DNA from: Marinibacterium anthonyi
Lineage (GTDB): Bacteria > Pseudomonadota > Alphaproteobacteria > Rhodobacterales > Rhodobacteraceae
Assembly (NCBI GenBank): GCA_003217735.2
Contig: CP031585.1
Span: 434,001 to 498,000, forward strand
DNA length: 64,000 nucleotides
Reading direction: 5' to 3'
Position numbers and translations under genes: made by a program. The notes under the pieces were generated by a model, which saw only the letters and a list, made by a program, of their open reading frames with translations, was not told where the DNA came from and searched no databases. Each line of letters starts with the position of its first letter. Position 1 is the first letter of the stretch. This document shows positions 1 to 9,213 of the stretch, one piece after another.

Positions 1-247
1 GCTCGTCGTACTTGGGCCCGCCCACGGCGCCCAGCAGGACGGCGTCGACCTCCTGGGCCCGGGCCATCGTGGCGTCGGTCAGCGGCGTGCCATGGGCGTC
101 GTAGGCCGCGCCGCCCACCAGGTCCTCGCTCACGTCGAAGACCAGGCCGCGCTTGGTGCCGTACCAGTCGATGACGCGGCGGACCTCGGCCATGACTTCC
201 GGGCCGATCCCGTCGCCGGGAAGGATAAGGATGGACGGATTGGACAT
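1..247 (-). CDS. leuB: 3-isopropylmalate dehydrogenase, N-terminal part (cut by window edge)
   Basis: This is the first 82 or so residues of 3-isopropylmalate dehydrogenase, the NAD-dependent oxidative decarboxylase that follows LeuCD in leucine synthesis. The reading frame begins with an ATG at 247 and runs off the left edge. The opening [15 protein letters not shown] is the classic start of the isocitrate/isopropylmalate dehydrogenase family, and [12 protein letters not shown] near the cut end is the LeuB signature around the substrate pocket. It lies on the same strand as leuD (4556) and leuC (18185) but is separated from them by unrelated genes. The catalytic residues lie outside the window. 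Confidence 0.95.
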   Translation of the reverse strand, partial: MSNPSILILPGDGIGPEVMAEVRRVIDWYGTKRGLVFDVSEDLVGGAAYDAHGTPLTDATMARAQEVDAVLLGAVGGPKYDE

Positions 248-302
248 GCGGGTACCCCCCTGAAAGATATCCCGTCTCAGCTACCGCCCCGCGCGGTGGA
301 CG

Positions 303-1208
303 TCAACGCGCAGCCCTGCATCTTGGCGGCAGCTCCCGCACCAGCAGGTCCCAGATCCGCCGGATCCGCGGGTTATGGCGCATCTTCTCGTGCGCCGTGA
401 TCCAGACGGGCAGGGGCGGGATGCCCAGGTCCATCGGCAGTTCCTCGACCAGCGGCTCGGCGCGGCCCACCGGCACCTGCGCGAACCCGATCCCGCAGCC
501 CGCCCGGATCAGCGCCATGTAGGTCGCCTGGTTGTCGCAGCGCACCGCGAAATCCTCGCGCCGGGCGGGCATCCCCATGGCGCGCATCGTCTGCAGGATC
601 AGCGGGTTGCGGTCGAACCCCACCAGGTCATGGGCCGCCAGGTCCTCGACCCGTTGCGGCCGCCCGGCCCGGTCCAGGTAATCCGTCGCGGCAAAGGCCC
701 CGATCGCGATATCGGCCAGGTGCCGCGTCACCAGGTCCAGCTGGGTCGGCCGGTACATGCGCAGCGCGATGTCGGCCTCCCGGAAATGCAGGCTTTCGCT
801 TTCGTCCGAAGGCGCCAGCTCGATCGCGATCTCCGGCGCCTCCCGCCGGATCCGGGCCAGCGCGCCGGGCAGCACGTAATGGGACAGGAACAGGCTTGCC
901 GTCACCCGCACCGTTCCGGCGGTCTGCCCCGCCTGTTGCGCCGCCGCCATGCTCAGCGCATGCACGGCCGCCGCCATCGCCCTTGCATGGGGCAACAGCG
1001 CCGCGCCCGCCGCGCTCAGCCGCAGTCCCCGCGCATGGCGGTCGAACAGCTGCGTGCCCAGCGTGGCTTCCAGCGCCTGAACCTGCCGCCCCAGCGTCGG
1101 CTGGCTGCGCCCCAGCGCCTGCGCGGCGCCGGACAGCGACCCATGATCGGCCACCGACAGAAAGCTCTGCACCAGCGACCAGTCCTGCAAGGTAAGCCTG
1201 TCATCCAT
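303..1208 (-). CDS. LysR-family transcriptional regulator
   Basis: This 301-residue protein has the LysR architecture: an N-terminal winged helix-turn-helix (about residues 8-66, with SLSGAAQALGRSQPTLGRQV as recognition region) and a C-terminal periplasmic-binding-like effector domain. It is divergent from the epimerase-like gene starting at 1302, with a 93-bp gap, the usual arrangement of a LysR regulator and its target. That target is frameshifted, so the regulator may have lost its original job. It ends 55 bp upstream of leuB but shows no link to leucine synthesis. The effector is unknown. Confidence 0.9.
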   Translation of the reverse strand: MDDRLTLQDWSLVQSFLSVADHGSLSGAAQALGRSQPTLGRQVQALEATLGTQLFDRHARGLRLSAAGAALLPHARAMAAAVHALSMAAAQQAGQTAGTVRVTASLFLSHYVLPGALARIRREAPEIAIELAPSDESESLHFREADIALRMYRPTQLDLVTRHLADIAIGAFAATDYLDRAGRPQRVEDLAAHDLVGFDRNPLILQTMRAMGMPARREDFAVRCDNQATYMALIRAGCGIGFAQVPVGRAEPLVEELPMDLGIPPLPVWITAHEKMRHNPRIRRIWDLLVRELPPRCRAAR

Positions 1209-1301
1209 TCAACTGTGAATACCAGACCTGCGCATTCAGGCAATAACCCCAGCGCTCGCGAATGGCTACCTGAAGCACATCCCACCGCAGGAGCTCCGCC
1301 C

Positions 1302-2176
1302 ATGTCCCGATCCATCCTCATCCTCGGCGCCCGTGGCCGCATGGGCCGCAACGCGGCGCAGGCCTTCGCGGCGGCCGGCTGGTCCGTCACCGCCTTCGAC
1401 CGCGCCACCGGCGATCTCATGGCGCAGGCCCGGAGCCAGGACGTCATCCTCAACGCCTGGAACCCGATCTACAGCGACTGGCAGGCCCGGCTGCCCGGGG
1501 CCTCACCGCACAGGTGATCCAAGCCGCCCGCGCCTCGGGTGCGACGATCATGATCCCCGGCAACGTCTATGCCTTCGGGCCACGGACCCCGGCGCCCTGG
1601 TCGGCCACATCCCCGCAGTCCGCCACCAACCTCCTCGGCCGGTTGCGTCGGCAGATGGAATCCTCCTACCGCGCCTCCGGCCTGCCCACGATCATCCTGC
1701 GCGCGGGCGATTACATCGACACCGAAGCGTCCGGCACCTGGTTCGACCGGGTCATGACCCCAAAAATCGCGCAGGGCCGGTTCACCTGGCCCGGCAACCC
1801 GGCCATCCCCCATGCCTGGGCCTTCCTGCCGGATGTCGCCCGCGCCATGGTCGCGCTGGCCAATGCGCGCGCCACCCTGCCGACCTTCGCCGACATCCCC
1901 TTACCGGGCTACACGATGACAGGCCGGGACATGGCCCGCCACCTGTGCGCCATCACCGGCCGCAGCATCCGCACCAGGCCCTTCCCCTGGTGGGCCCTGC
2001 GCCTGTCGCAACCGGTCTGGCCGATGGCGACGCACCTGCTCGAAATGCGCTACCTCTGGGAAACGCCCCACTGGCTCGACGGAACCGACTTCCACCGCCT
2101 CTGCCCCGATTTCACCGAAACCGCCCCCGAAACCGCCCCCGAAGCCGCCCTGCGCCAGGCCATCCGCCTCGCCTGA
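1302..2176 (+). pseudogene. NAD(P)-dependent epimerase/reductase, frameshifted
   Basis: Two adjoining frames together encode about 290 residues of an NAD(P)-binding epimerase or atypical short-chain reductase. The first frame (from ATG 1302) has the Rossmann start SILILGARGRMGRNAAQAFA and continues to NPIYSDWQARLPG. The second frame carries on with VIQAARASGATIMIPGNVYAFG and ends at 2176. The frame changes at the G run 1497-1500: adding one G there restores a continuous protein. The C-terminus holds a 12-bp tandem repeat (2114-2151) encoding a TETAPETAPEAA stretch. Either the gene is broken or the read has a homopolymer error. It is divergent from a LysR gene that probably controls it. Confidence 0.8.
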
Positions 2177-2208
2177 CCTGCTGCTTCTTTCTCTTCGAAA
2201 ATACCCGG
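2177..2208 (-). repeat. 3'-associated GGTATTTT/AAGAAG element, copy A
   Basis: Read on the minus strand this is GGGTATTTTCGAAGAGAAAG followed by AAGCAGCAGG. It lies 27 bp after the stop of the minus-strand phosphatase gene at 2235. It is nearly identical to copies at 47762-47793 and 63482-63513 and related to copies at 25058-25080 and 63583-63607. All five have the same orientation relative to the gene before them. Confidence 0.75.
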
Positions 2209-2234
2209 CCCTGTCCGCGCCAGATGCGCCCCGC

Positions 2235-3302
2235 TCAGGGCAGGTCCAGGTCCACCCACACCAGCCTGTGCCGGCTTGCCGTCTCGACAGTCATCCGCAG
2301 CGGATCGCCCAGGCCTGGCCAGACTACCCCGCTGCCCAGCACCTGCCAGTCCGTGGACGGCAGCACGTAATCGACCCGCAGCCGGCCAAAGCTCCATTCC
2401 ACCGTGTCCTGCGCCGGCGGCCCCCGCTGCGCCTCGTCGTCCCGCTCCATTGCGCCCGCGCTCTCCGGCGCCGGATCCACCAGCCTCGGGTCGTCCAGCA
2501 GCTCGGCAATCGCATCCCGCCGCCCCTCGCTGTCGAACGGGTCCAGGTTGGCCCCGCCCGCCAGCACGACCCGCCCGGGCACCGGCCCAAAGGCGCCGTC
2601 CAGGTAATGCCGCCAGAACACCACCTCGTCATGGTTGCGCCGCCCGTTCCGGTCTTCCGGCCCGTCAAAGACCGGCGGCGTCGCCTTGAAGGTCAGCAAG
2701 GTCATGTCCGCCCCGCCGGGCAGCGTGATCGGCACCGCCCAGTGATTGGTGCTGGACAGCCGCTGCACCGCCTGGGCCAGCGCCGACGGAAAGGGCCGGC
2801 CCTCGGCCTCGGGCAGCCTCGCCCAGGGCAGGTCCCGCCACAGCAGGCCCGAGAAATCCCGCACTTCGTCCTCGACGATGGGATAGGCCGACAGCACCGC
2901 AAGCCCGCCCTGGCCGGTGTAATCGCCATACCCTTGCGCATCGCCGGGGCCGGTGATGCGCCCGTCGCCATCCAGGTCGATCCCTGTCGCCATCCCCGCG
3001 TTGGGCCGCGCCGAGAACAGGTAGGGATAGATCACGCCCGCCGCTTCCAGCCGCCGGGCCAGCGCCGCCAGGGCGCGGCCGTCATGATCCCAGTCAAAGC
3101 TCAGCAGCGCCAGAACGTCGGGACGTGCGGATGCGATCACGTCGACGACGGCGGCCACCTGCGCCTCGCCGCGTTCGATGTCGCGCAGCAGGATGCCCGG
3201 TCCGTCGCGCCGCAGTTCGCTGTCATAGACCGCCACCCGCAGGCTGTCGGCGCAAAGGGACCCGGGCACCAGAAGGACGGCAAGGACTGTCCAGCGGATC
3301 AT
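2235..3302 (-). CDS. Secreted endonuclease/exonuclease/phosphatase-family protein
   Basis: The protein has 355 residues when started at ATG 3302. It opens with a signal peptide (MIRWTVLAVLLVPGSLCADS), so export to the periplasm is likely. The rest resembles the endonuclease/exonuclease/phosphatase fold: SARPDVLALLSFDWD near residue 70, GGLAVLSAYPI near 135, and a late RLRVDYVLPS followed by SRHRLVWVDLDL, the usual D-Y-V-L and S-D-H-region of the family. The substrate (nucleic acid, lipid or sugar phosphate) cannot be told. The start overlaps the stop of the upstream membrane-protein gene by four bases (ATGA), so the two are translationally coupled. A GGTATTT-type repeat follows the stop. Confidence 0.75.
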   Translation of the reverse strand: MIRWTVLAVLLVPGSLCADSLRVAVYDSELRRDGPGILLRDIERGEAQVAAVVDVIASARPDVLALLSFDWDHDGRALAALARRLEAAGVIYPYLFSARPNAGMATGIDLDGDGRITGPGDAQGYGDYTGQGGLAVLSAYPIVEDEVRDFSGLLWRDLPWARLPEAEGRPFPSALAQAVQRLSSTNHWAVPITLPGGADMTLLTFKATPPVFDGPEDRNGRRNHDEVVFWRHYLDGAFGPVPGRVVLAGGANLDPFDSEGRRDAIAELLDDPRLVDPAPESAGAMERDDEAQRGPPAQDTVEWSFGRLRVDYVLPSTDWQVLGSGVVWPGLGDPLRMTVETASRHRLVWVDLDLP

Positions 3303-4132
3303 GCGGTCTGCAGCGCCTTGGCCTGCTCGCAGGCGCGCCGTCGCTTGTTGGCGATCAGTTCGGCCACCCGGATCAACGCGATTCCCCGCAGGATCATCGA
3401 CGCCGGCAGGAAGGCCCAGGCGCTCAGCAGCCAGATCAGCACGTTCGGCGCGCTCATCACCACCGGCCCCAGGACGACCGAGGCCAGCTTGACCATGGCC
3501 GGGATCACGAAGGGCAGCAGCGCGCCCAGCACGATGTTCACCCGCCCGTCCCGCTGCAGCCGCTGGATCACGTCGCCCCCGGTGGTCGGATCGAACAGCG
3601 GCAGGTTGATCCAGACGTTGAACACGCCGGCATTCGACGGCCATCCCGCCAGGTGCACGGACCCCAGGAACAGCGCGATCGTCACCAGCGAGATCAGGTA
3701 CACCAGTCCCGCCGCGCCGCGCACCATCTCGATCACCGCCGGGCTTTCATCGGCCGGCAGCATCAGCACCGCCAGGTGGACCGGCGAATAGGGGAAATCC
3801 AGCGCGCCGCCGATCAACTCGCCCAGGCGATGGACGACGGCGGTCAGGCTGCTGGGCGCCAGGGTGTGGTTGAAGATCAGCGTCAGGAAGAACACCATGC
3901 AGAACAGCGCCGCGAACCGCAGCCGGTTCACCGGCGGCGCGTCGCGGAATTCGACCAGGCTGGGGAATTGCATCGTGTATTCGACCAGCGTCAGCAACCC
4001 GCCAAGCCCGGCCAGAAGCAACACGATATCGGTCGCCGCCGCCTCGCGGGGGGGCAGCAGCAATGCCGGTGTCGACACCAGCAAGGCGACCAGCAATGCG
4101 CGCACGATGGCGCCCGGAAGTCGTGCGACCAA
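3299..4132 (-). CDS. Conserved integral membrane protein of unknown function
   Basis: The 277-residue product has about seven hydrophobic segments spread through its length (for example near residues 8-25, 35-52, 70-88, 140-160 and 195-240) and a basic C-terminus (NKRRRACEQ), so it is an inner-membrane protein. I do not recognise a named family. Its stop overlaps the start of the secreted phosphatase-family gene downstream, which suggests the two proteins are made together and may act at the same place, perhaps in envelope metabolism. The function is open. Confidence 0.7.
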   Translation of the reverse strand: MVARLPGAIVRALLVALLVSTPALLLPPREAAATDIVLLLAGLGGLLTLVEYTMQFPSLVEFRDAPPVNRLRFAALFCMVFFLTLIFNHTLAPSSLTAVVHRLGELIGGALDFPYSPVHLAVLMLPADESPAVIEMVRGAAGLVYLISLVTIALFLGSVHLAGWPSNAGVFNVWINLPLFDPTTGGDVIQRLQRDGRVNIVLGALLPFVIPAMVKLASVVLGPVVMSAPNVLIWLLSAWAFLPASMILRGIALIRVAELIANKRRRACEQAKALQTA

Positions 4133-4555
4133 CTCAACATCCTCTCAAACCGGACCGGAGACGTGCGGCGCGACCCCGTTGTTCCAACTTGAAAACCGCC
4201 CAGTCGGAACCTCGTGGGACGGCCTGCCTCAATTTTGCCATGTTTCTGCGGGGCAAAGTCCCGCTGCTCAAGGCATGATGGCACAAGAGGTACGGTTTTC
4301 GGCCATTAGATGGGGAAACTGGTGCGCCTTTGCATCAAACTAGCGTGAAAATGCAACAAATTCGCAAGCAATCGCAACATGTTGCGATCATCAAAGCTGG
4401 GAGCACTAGGAATTTCAGGGCCCGTGGCCGACTGGGTAGCCGCCTGTGTAGTCGGCTGGGTGGTCGGGCTGGGCGGGCAGTCGGCGGTCAGTCGGCGGGG
4501 GCGGCGGGCGCCCCCTGCCGGGGTCAGGTCGGTTCAGGTCATCCGGACCCGGATG
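4133..4555. other. 423-bp intergenic region with 18-bp palindrome
   Basis: No convincing gene lies here. It separates leuD from the membrane-protein gene, both on the minus strand. The right part (about 4420-4540) is made of imperfect GTCGGC/TGGGCGG repeats. A perfect palindrome, ATCGCAACATGTTGCGAT, occupies 4371-4388, about 240 bp upstream of the 4132 start, and TGCAACA and TTGCATC motifs lie just before it. The palindrome looks like a dimeric regulator site, but I cannot assign the regulator. Confidence 0.45.
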
Positions 4556-5161
4556 TCAGACCCAGGGACGCGACGTCGCGGCCTGCGCTTCGAACGCGTC
4601 GATCGAGGCGGATTTTTCCAGCGACAGGCCGATGTCGTCCAGCCCTTCCAGCAGGCAATGCTTGCGGAACGGATCCAGCTCAAAGCCAAAGACCTCGCCG
4701 TCGGACGTGGTCACGGTCTGGGCTTCCAGGTCCACGGTCATCCGCGCGTTGGACCCTTTTTCGGCGTCCTTCATCAGCACGTCCACCACGTCCTGGGGCA
4801 GGGCGATGGGCAGGATGCCGTTCTTGAAGCAGTTGTTGTAGAAGATGTCGGCGAAGCTGGGCGCGATCACGCAGCGGATGCCGAAATCCTTGATCGCCCA
4901 GGGCGCGTGTTCGCGCGACGATCCGCAGCCGAAATTGTCGCCCGCGACCAGGATCTCGGTCTGGCGATAGGCCGGCTGGTTCAGCACGAAATCGGGGTTT
5001 TCCGACCCGTCATCCTTGAACCGCATCTCGTCGAAAAGGTTCTTGCCCAGGCCCGAGCGCTGAATGGTCTTCAGGAACTGCTTCGGGATGATCATGTCGG
5101 TGTCGATATTGATCAGCGGCAGCGGCGCGGCCACGCCGGTGAGCGTTTCGAACTTGTCCAT
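4556..5161 (-). CDS. leuD: 3-isopropylmalate dehydratase small subunit
   Basis: LeuD pairs with LeuC to isomerise 2- to 3-isopropylmalate in the cytoplasm. The 201 residues begin [30 protein letters not shown] and contain the swivel-domain hallmark [16 protein letters not shown]. The start at 5161 is preferred over an in-frame ATG at 5173 because GGAGG sits five bases before it. Length and motifs fit the family. The partner leuC is 13 kb away at 18185 on the same strand, and leuB is at the left edge. Confidence 0.97.
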   Translation of the reverse strand: MDKFETLTGVAAPLPLINIDTDMIIPKQFLKTIQRSGLGKNLFDEMRFKDDGSENPDFVLNQPAYRQTEILVAGDNFGCGSSREHAPWAIKDFGIRCVIAPSFADIFYNNCFKNGILPIALPQDVVDVLMKDAEKGSNARMTVDLEAQTVTTSDGEVFGFELDPFRKHCLLEGLDDIGLSLEKSASIDAFEAQAATSRPWV

Positions 5162-5321
5162 GTGGGCCTCCATCTCAGATGCGTCTCTAAACCACGCCGG
5201 GGGCCTGTAGGCAAGGGCCGCGACCGCTGCGGGGGGCTGTTACAAAGCCGTCAGACTTCGCCGCTAAGGTCGCGCGGATCGCGCGGTCGCGCGCGGAAAG
5301 TCACAGGAAGGAAACGGAAAG

Positions 5322-5597
5322 ATGGCGACCTATGGCGCAACGCTGACCCACGGCCGTCGCGGCGGCGAGCGCATGTTCGAATTCGAAGGGCCCGAGGATC
5401 TGATGGACCATTCGCCGATGACGGTGATGCGGACGTTCATGGCCCATCTCGATGAAACCGCCGACCTGGGGCACATCGATTACCACGTCAACGCGGCGCT
5501 GAAGAACGACAAATACCAGGTCGTGACCGTGCTCGGAGAGCTGGTCTTTGGCAAGGGCGACCACCAGCCGTTCATGTGCATGATTTCCCCGGTCTGA
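5322..5597 (+). CDS. Small conserved protein of unknown function
   Basis: This 91-residue soluble protein (MATYGATLTHGRRGGERMFE) has no signal peptide, membrane segment or motif that I recognise. It reads like a compact alpha/beta domain with an acidic middle (HLDETADLGHIDYHVNAAL). A GGAAGGAAACGGAAAG stretch before the ATG gives a good ribosome binding site. It stands alone between leuD and an HdeD-type gene that is transcribed towards it. Two copies and a partial third of a 10-bp repeat (ATTGGCCTGG) follow the stop. Confidence 0.7.
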   Translation: MATYGATLTHGRRGGERMFEFEGPEDLMDHSPMTVMRTFMAHLDETADLGHIDYHVNAALKNDKYQVVTVLGELVFGKGDHQPFMCMISPV

Positions 5598-5620
5598 ATT
5601 GGCCTGGATTGGCCTGGATT

Positions 5621-5654
5621 GACCGGCGCCCGGGGGTGGCCCCCGGCGCCGGTC
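5621..5654. terminator. GC-rich hairpin between convergent genes
   Basis: GACCGGCGC at 5621-5629 pairs with GCGCCGGTC at 5646-5654, and an inner GGGGG/CCCCC stem extends the hairpin. It sits between a plus-strand gene ending at 5597 and a minus-strand gene ending at 5674, so it could stop transcription from both sides. There is no T run, so it may instead be an RNA-stabilising 3' hairpin. Confidence 0.5.
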
Positions 5655-5673
5655 ATCGGATCATGGCGTCAGA

Positions 5674-6204
5674 TCACTTTGTCAGGTTCCTGCCGATGGT
5701 GCGGATGAAGAACGCGACCACGACCAGGCCGAAGCCGTTGAACAGCAGTTCGATGCCCAGAAGGATGCCCAGAAGCTGCGGCGCGGCGGCGGCGAAATTG
5801 GCCAGGATGTAAGCCGCCAGCAGAACCGAAACGGCGCCCGAGATCAGCATCGGCCAGAAGAACCGCGTTTCCTTCATGCGCCAGGCGAACATGATTCGCA
5901 CCACGCCGGAAGCGGCCAGCAGAATCAGCACCAGAAGCGCGAGAGAGATCGTCCCTTCCAGCGGATTGGTGATGAACGACAACCCCAGGATGACCATCAG
6001 CGCGCCCAGCACGAAGGCAAAGATCTTGTGGCCGGTGCCTTCGACCGAGAAGCCCGCGACCACCTGGAAGCCGCCCGCGACCAGGAACAGCACGCCCGTG
6101 ATCGTCGTCAGCGCCAGCGAGGCGGCGACCGCATTGCCCAGCACAATGACCCCGAACACCACCGACAGGATGCCGAGGATCAACCATTTAACCCATTCTT
6201 TCAT
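5674..6204 (-). CDS. HdeD-family (DUF308) membrane protein
   Basis: The 176-residue protein consists almost wholly of six hydrophobic segments in three helical pairs, with short loops. WLILGILSVVFGVIVL at residues 6-21 and FVLGALMVILGLSF in the middle match the internal repeat of the HdeD/DUF308 family. In enteric bacteria HdeD is linked to acid resistance at high cell density, but its molecular action is not settled. The call here is by family only. It is a single-gene unit facing the small gene at 5322. Confidence 0.8.
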   Translation of the reverse strand: MKEWVKWLILGILSVVFGVIVLGNAVAASLALTTITGVLFLVAGGFQVVAGFSVEGTGHKIFAFVLGALMVILGLSFITNPLEGTISLALLVLILLAASGVVRIMFAWRMKETRFFWPMLISGAVSVLLAAYILANFAAAAPQLLGILLGIELLFNGFGLVVVAFFIRTIGRNLTK

Positions 6205-6293
6205 CAGGATTTCCCTTCCACCATATGTACCCTGACGCAGCTATAGCACAGCGTCTGGGTTACGCGACGACAAATCCCACGCCACCGCGTTCC

Positions 6294-7471
6294 TCAAAGG
6301 TGCGCCTGCGGATGGAGGGCGCTGCGCCGCCGCATCCGGGCCAGCGTCACCAGGACCACGACGGCAGCGCCGTAGATCGCCGCGATCGCCAGGTACAGCG
6401 CCCGTTCGCCGCCGTGGTCCAGCACGGCCAGCAGCAGCGGCGTGCCCGCCAGGTTGCCGATATTGCCGGTCTGCGCCATCAGCCCATAGCTCAGCGCCTG
6501 CGCGTCCCCTGTCCGGTTCAGTTCGGGCACCGCGGCAAAGCCCGCGCCCTGCACCAGCCCCATGGTCGTGAACAGCACCAGGCACATCGCCGCCAGCGAC
6601 ACCTGGCCAAACACCAGCACGGCGACCATCGAACAGGCAAAGCCGCCGATCACGATGGCGCTTGCCCCGATCCCCCGCATCAGCAGCGGCACGCCGATCA
6701 GCGCCATGCCCGTGCTCAGCAGCGGCATCGCCGCCGTCACCGGCGCGCGCACGCCATCGGGCAGCCGTTCGGGCAGGATCGCCATGACCGCCACGAAGAT
6801 CACCGTGTAAAACAGCCACGACGCCCCCGGCGCCGCGATGAAAGGCGACCGGCAGGCCGCCACCAGCCGCCCCGGGATCGCCCGGATCGCGGCCAGCCCG
6901 TCTGTCTCCTCGGGCTCCTCGGGCCCGCCGGCCCCGCGCAGGGTGACCGCCGCCACGACGCCCACGCCCAGCATCACCGCCCCGTGCACGGCAAACAACG
7001 CGCCCACGCCCGCCCGGCCCAGGCGACCAGCGCAAAGGCCACCCCGAAAAAGGTCGACCACAGCGCCATCGACGCCCCCCGCCAGCGCTCCGGCGTGATC
7101 CTTGCGATCAGCGTCGGCGCCGCGACCACGATGGCCAGGTGCGCCAGCCCTTCGATCACCCGGCTGGCCAGCATCACCGAAAATCCCGGTATCCCCGATT
7201 GCAGCAGCGATATCACCCCGCCCGCCAGCAACCCGCCGACCAGCATCCGGACCGGCCCGGTCACCCCCACCAGCGCCCCGGCAAAGGCGCCGAACAACGC
7301 GCCCAGCAGGCTGATCACCGACAACAGCCAGCCGACATTGCCCCCGGCGCCCGGATACAGCGCGCGGAACTCGGCAAAGGGCACGGCGATCTTGGCGAAC
7401 TGACCGGCGGCGCACAGGCCGGCGATCCACAGCAGCAGGACAAGGAACGGAATGCGGGGTGCGGTCATCAT
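6294..7471 (-). pseudogene. Major facilitator superfamily transporter, frameshifted
   Basis: Two frames jointly encode about 390 residues of a twelve-helix MFS carrier. The N-terminal half begins MMTAPRIPFLVLLLWIAGL and runs to STFFGVAFALVAWAGRA. The C-terminal half continues in another frame with GVGALFAVHGAVMLGVGVV and ends at 6294. The switch lies at about 7009-7015, where one extra base in a C run of the plus strand (a G run of the coding strand) would rejoin the frames. The break falls at the central part of the protein, so the product as read would not transport. Substrate unknown. The same kind of error affects 1302-2176. Confidence 0.8.
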
Positions 7472-7551
7472 GCGCCCGCCGTACCGAAACGCGCGCGCGC
7501 AGGCCAAGCATAAATCATGCGCGGATCACGACGATCACCCCGCTGTCCCGC

Positions 7552-8112
7552 CTAACCCGGCGCACGCGCTCCGCTTACCAGCCGCACCGGCTTGCCGTCC
7601 GCCAGGTACATCCGTTCCCAGACGATCAGCCCCTCGCGGATGCGGATCTCGGCATGGCGCGCCGCGGAGGTGACGAAATGCCGGGGCGCGGGCAGGTGGG
7701 TCTCCCACCAGCCGGCGGGGTCCAGGTCGGCTTCGGCCTGGCGGATCTCGTCGGTTGCGAACCGCCACAGGGGTTCGCCCAGCATCTGGCTCTGGCTCAC
7801 CTGCCATTCCTCGGCCCGGCCCCGCGAATAGGCCAGGCAGCGGTGGCTGGCGTCGTCCACCAGGTGCAGGCAATCGGCCGAATGTTCCACCAGCCGCCGC
7901 AACGCCGCATCCGCGCCGGTCGCTCCGCCGACCATGCGCAGCACTTCGCGCTGCATCCGGGCCGACGGCAGGATCCGCCCGGCCTCCCACCGCGATACGG
8001 TGGTCTGGTCCACTCCGGCCATGTCGGCCAGCGCCGCCTGCTTGATCCCGTGCGCCCGGCGCAGCCGCTTCAGGCGGGGGCCGAAATCGGGCAGGGGGGC
8101 CAAGGTCTGCAT
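7552..8112 (-). CDS. XRE-family transcriptional regulator with a PAS-like C-terminal domain
   Basis: The 186-residue protein has a Cro/C1 helix-turn-helix at about residues 8-60 (LRRAHGIKQAALADMAGVDQ, then TTVSRWEAGRILPS). The remaining 120 residues (VEHSADCLHLVDDASHRCLA) look like a small PAS-type sensor. A start at 8145 would add 11 residues; neither start has a clear ribosome binding site. It is divergent from the secreted hydrolase at 8221, about 110 bp away, which is the obvious candidate target. Confidence 0.75.
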   Translation of the reverse strand: MQTLAPLPDFGPRLKRLRRAHGIKQAALADMAGVDQTTVSRWEAGRILPSARMQREVLRMVGGATGADAALRRLVEHSADCLHLVDDASHRCLAYSRGRAEEWQVSQSQMLGEPLWRFATDEIRQAEADLDPAGWWETHLPAPRHFVTSAARHAEIRIREGLIVWERMYLADGKPVRLVSGARAPG

Positions 8113-8220
8113 GGTGTTCACCGGGACAGGAAATGCTGCGGCCATGGAACGACCGGCGACGCGGTTTGTCAATCGCGGCCGCCCCGCATAGGCTGTCCGG
8201 GTCCGACCCGAGGATCCAGA

Positions 8221-9192
8221 ATGCGCGCACCCCCGTTCCTGAATACGTTCCTGAACCCGTTCCTGGCCTCCCTCATGGCCCTGCTGTCCCCGGATCCGAC
8301 CCGGGCCGAAGCCGTCCGGATCCCCGGCCCCACCGGCCCGCTGGAAGCCGAAGCCATCGCGGTGGACAACGCCACCCACGTGGTGGTCATCATCCCCGGA
8401 TCGGGCCCCACCGACCGCGACGGCAACAACCCCATGGGCCTGGCGACCGATACCTACCGGATGATCGCCGCGGGGCTGGCCGCGCAGGGCATCGCCTCGT
8501 TGCGCATCGACAAGCGGGGCTACGCCGGCAGCGCCCGCGCGGTGGCCGACCCCGGTGATATCGATGTGGCAGGCTATGTCGACGACGCCCGCGCCTGGGT
8601 CACCCGGGCGCGCGACATGGCGCCCTGCGTCTGGCTGGCCGGTCATTCCGAAGGCGGGCTGATCGCCCTGCTTGCCGCGGCCGAGCCGCCCGAAGGGCTG
8701 TGCGGCCTGATCCTGATGGCCGCGCCCGGGCGGCCGATCGGGCGTCTGCTGATCGAACAGATGGGCGCGAACCCCGCCACGTCGGCCTTGCTGCCCCAGG
8801 TCGAATCCATCGTCGCCGATCTCGAAGCCGGGCGGACCCGTGATCCGATGACCCTGCCGCCGGCGCTTCAGCCGATGTTCCAGCCGGGGTTGCAGCGCTA
8901 CATGAAGGGGCTGTTCAAATGGGATCCCGCGCAGGTCGCCGGCGATTGGTCCGGCCCCGCGCTGATCCTGCAGGGCGACGCCGACCTGCAGGTCCGCCCG
9001 CGTGACGCCGACCTGCTGGCCGCTGCCATGCCCCAGGCGACCCGCATCGACCTGCCGGGCGCGACCCATATGCTGAAAGCCGACGTGCCCGGCCAGCCGC
9101 TGGCCGGCTACACGGACCGGTCGCTGCCCCTGGACCCCGCGCTTGTGCCCGCGATTGCCGGTTTCCTGGCCCAATTCGATCCCCCCGGCTGA
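8221..9192 (+). CDS. Secreted alpha/beta hydrolase
   Basis: The 323-residue protein starts with a signal peptide that includes a 12-bp DNA repeat (FLNT-FLNP-FLAS). The mature part has the alpha/beta hydrolase fold: oxyanion region VVIIPGSGPTDRDGNN near residue 60, nucleophile elbow GHSEGG near 141-146, a late acid in LILQGDADLQVRP, and the catalytic His in GATHMLK. This fits a periplasmic esterase or lipase-like enzyme of the YqiA/serine-hydrolase type; the substrate is unknown. The XRE gene on the other strand probably regulates it. The next element downstream is a terminator serving the opposite strand. Confidence 0.85.
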   Translation: MRAPPFLNTFLNPFLASLMALLSPDPTRAEAVRIPGPTGPLEAEAIAVDNATHVVVIIPGSGPTDRDGNNPMGLATDTYRMIAAGLAAQGIASLRIDKRGYAGSARAVADPGDIDVAGYVDDARAWVTRARDMAPCVWLAGHSEGGLIALLAAAEPPEGLCGLILMAAPGRPIGRLLIEQMGANPATSALLPQVESIVADLEAGRTRDPMTLPPALQPMFQPGLQRYMKGLFKWDPAQVAGDWSGPALILQGDADLQVRPRDADLLAAAMPQATRIDLPGATHMLKADVPGQPLAGYTDRSLPLDPALVPAIAGFLAQFDPPG

Positions 9193-9213
9193 CGGCCGGG
9201 GCGAACATGGCGC

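Noticed and set aside
5162-5173. leuD start at the upstream ATG 5173
   Set aside because: That ATG overlaps the GGAGG that serves ATG 5161, and the later start gives the usual LeuD N-terminus.
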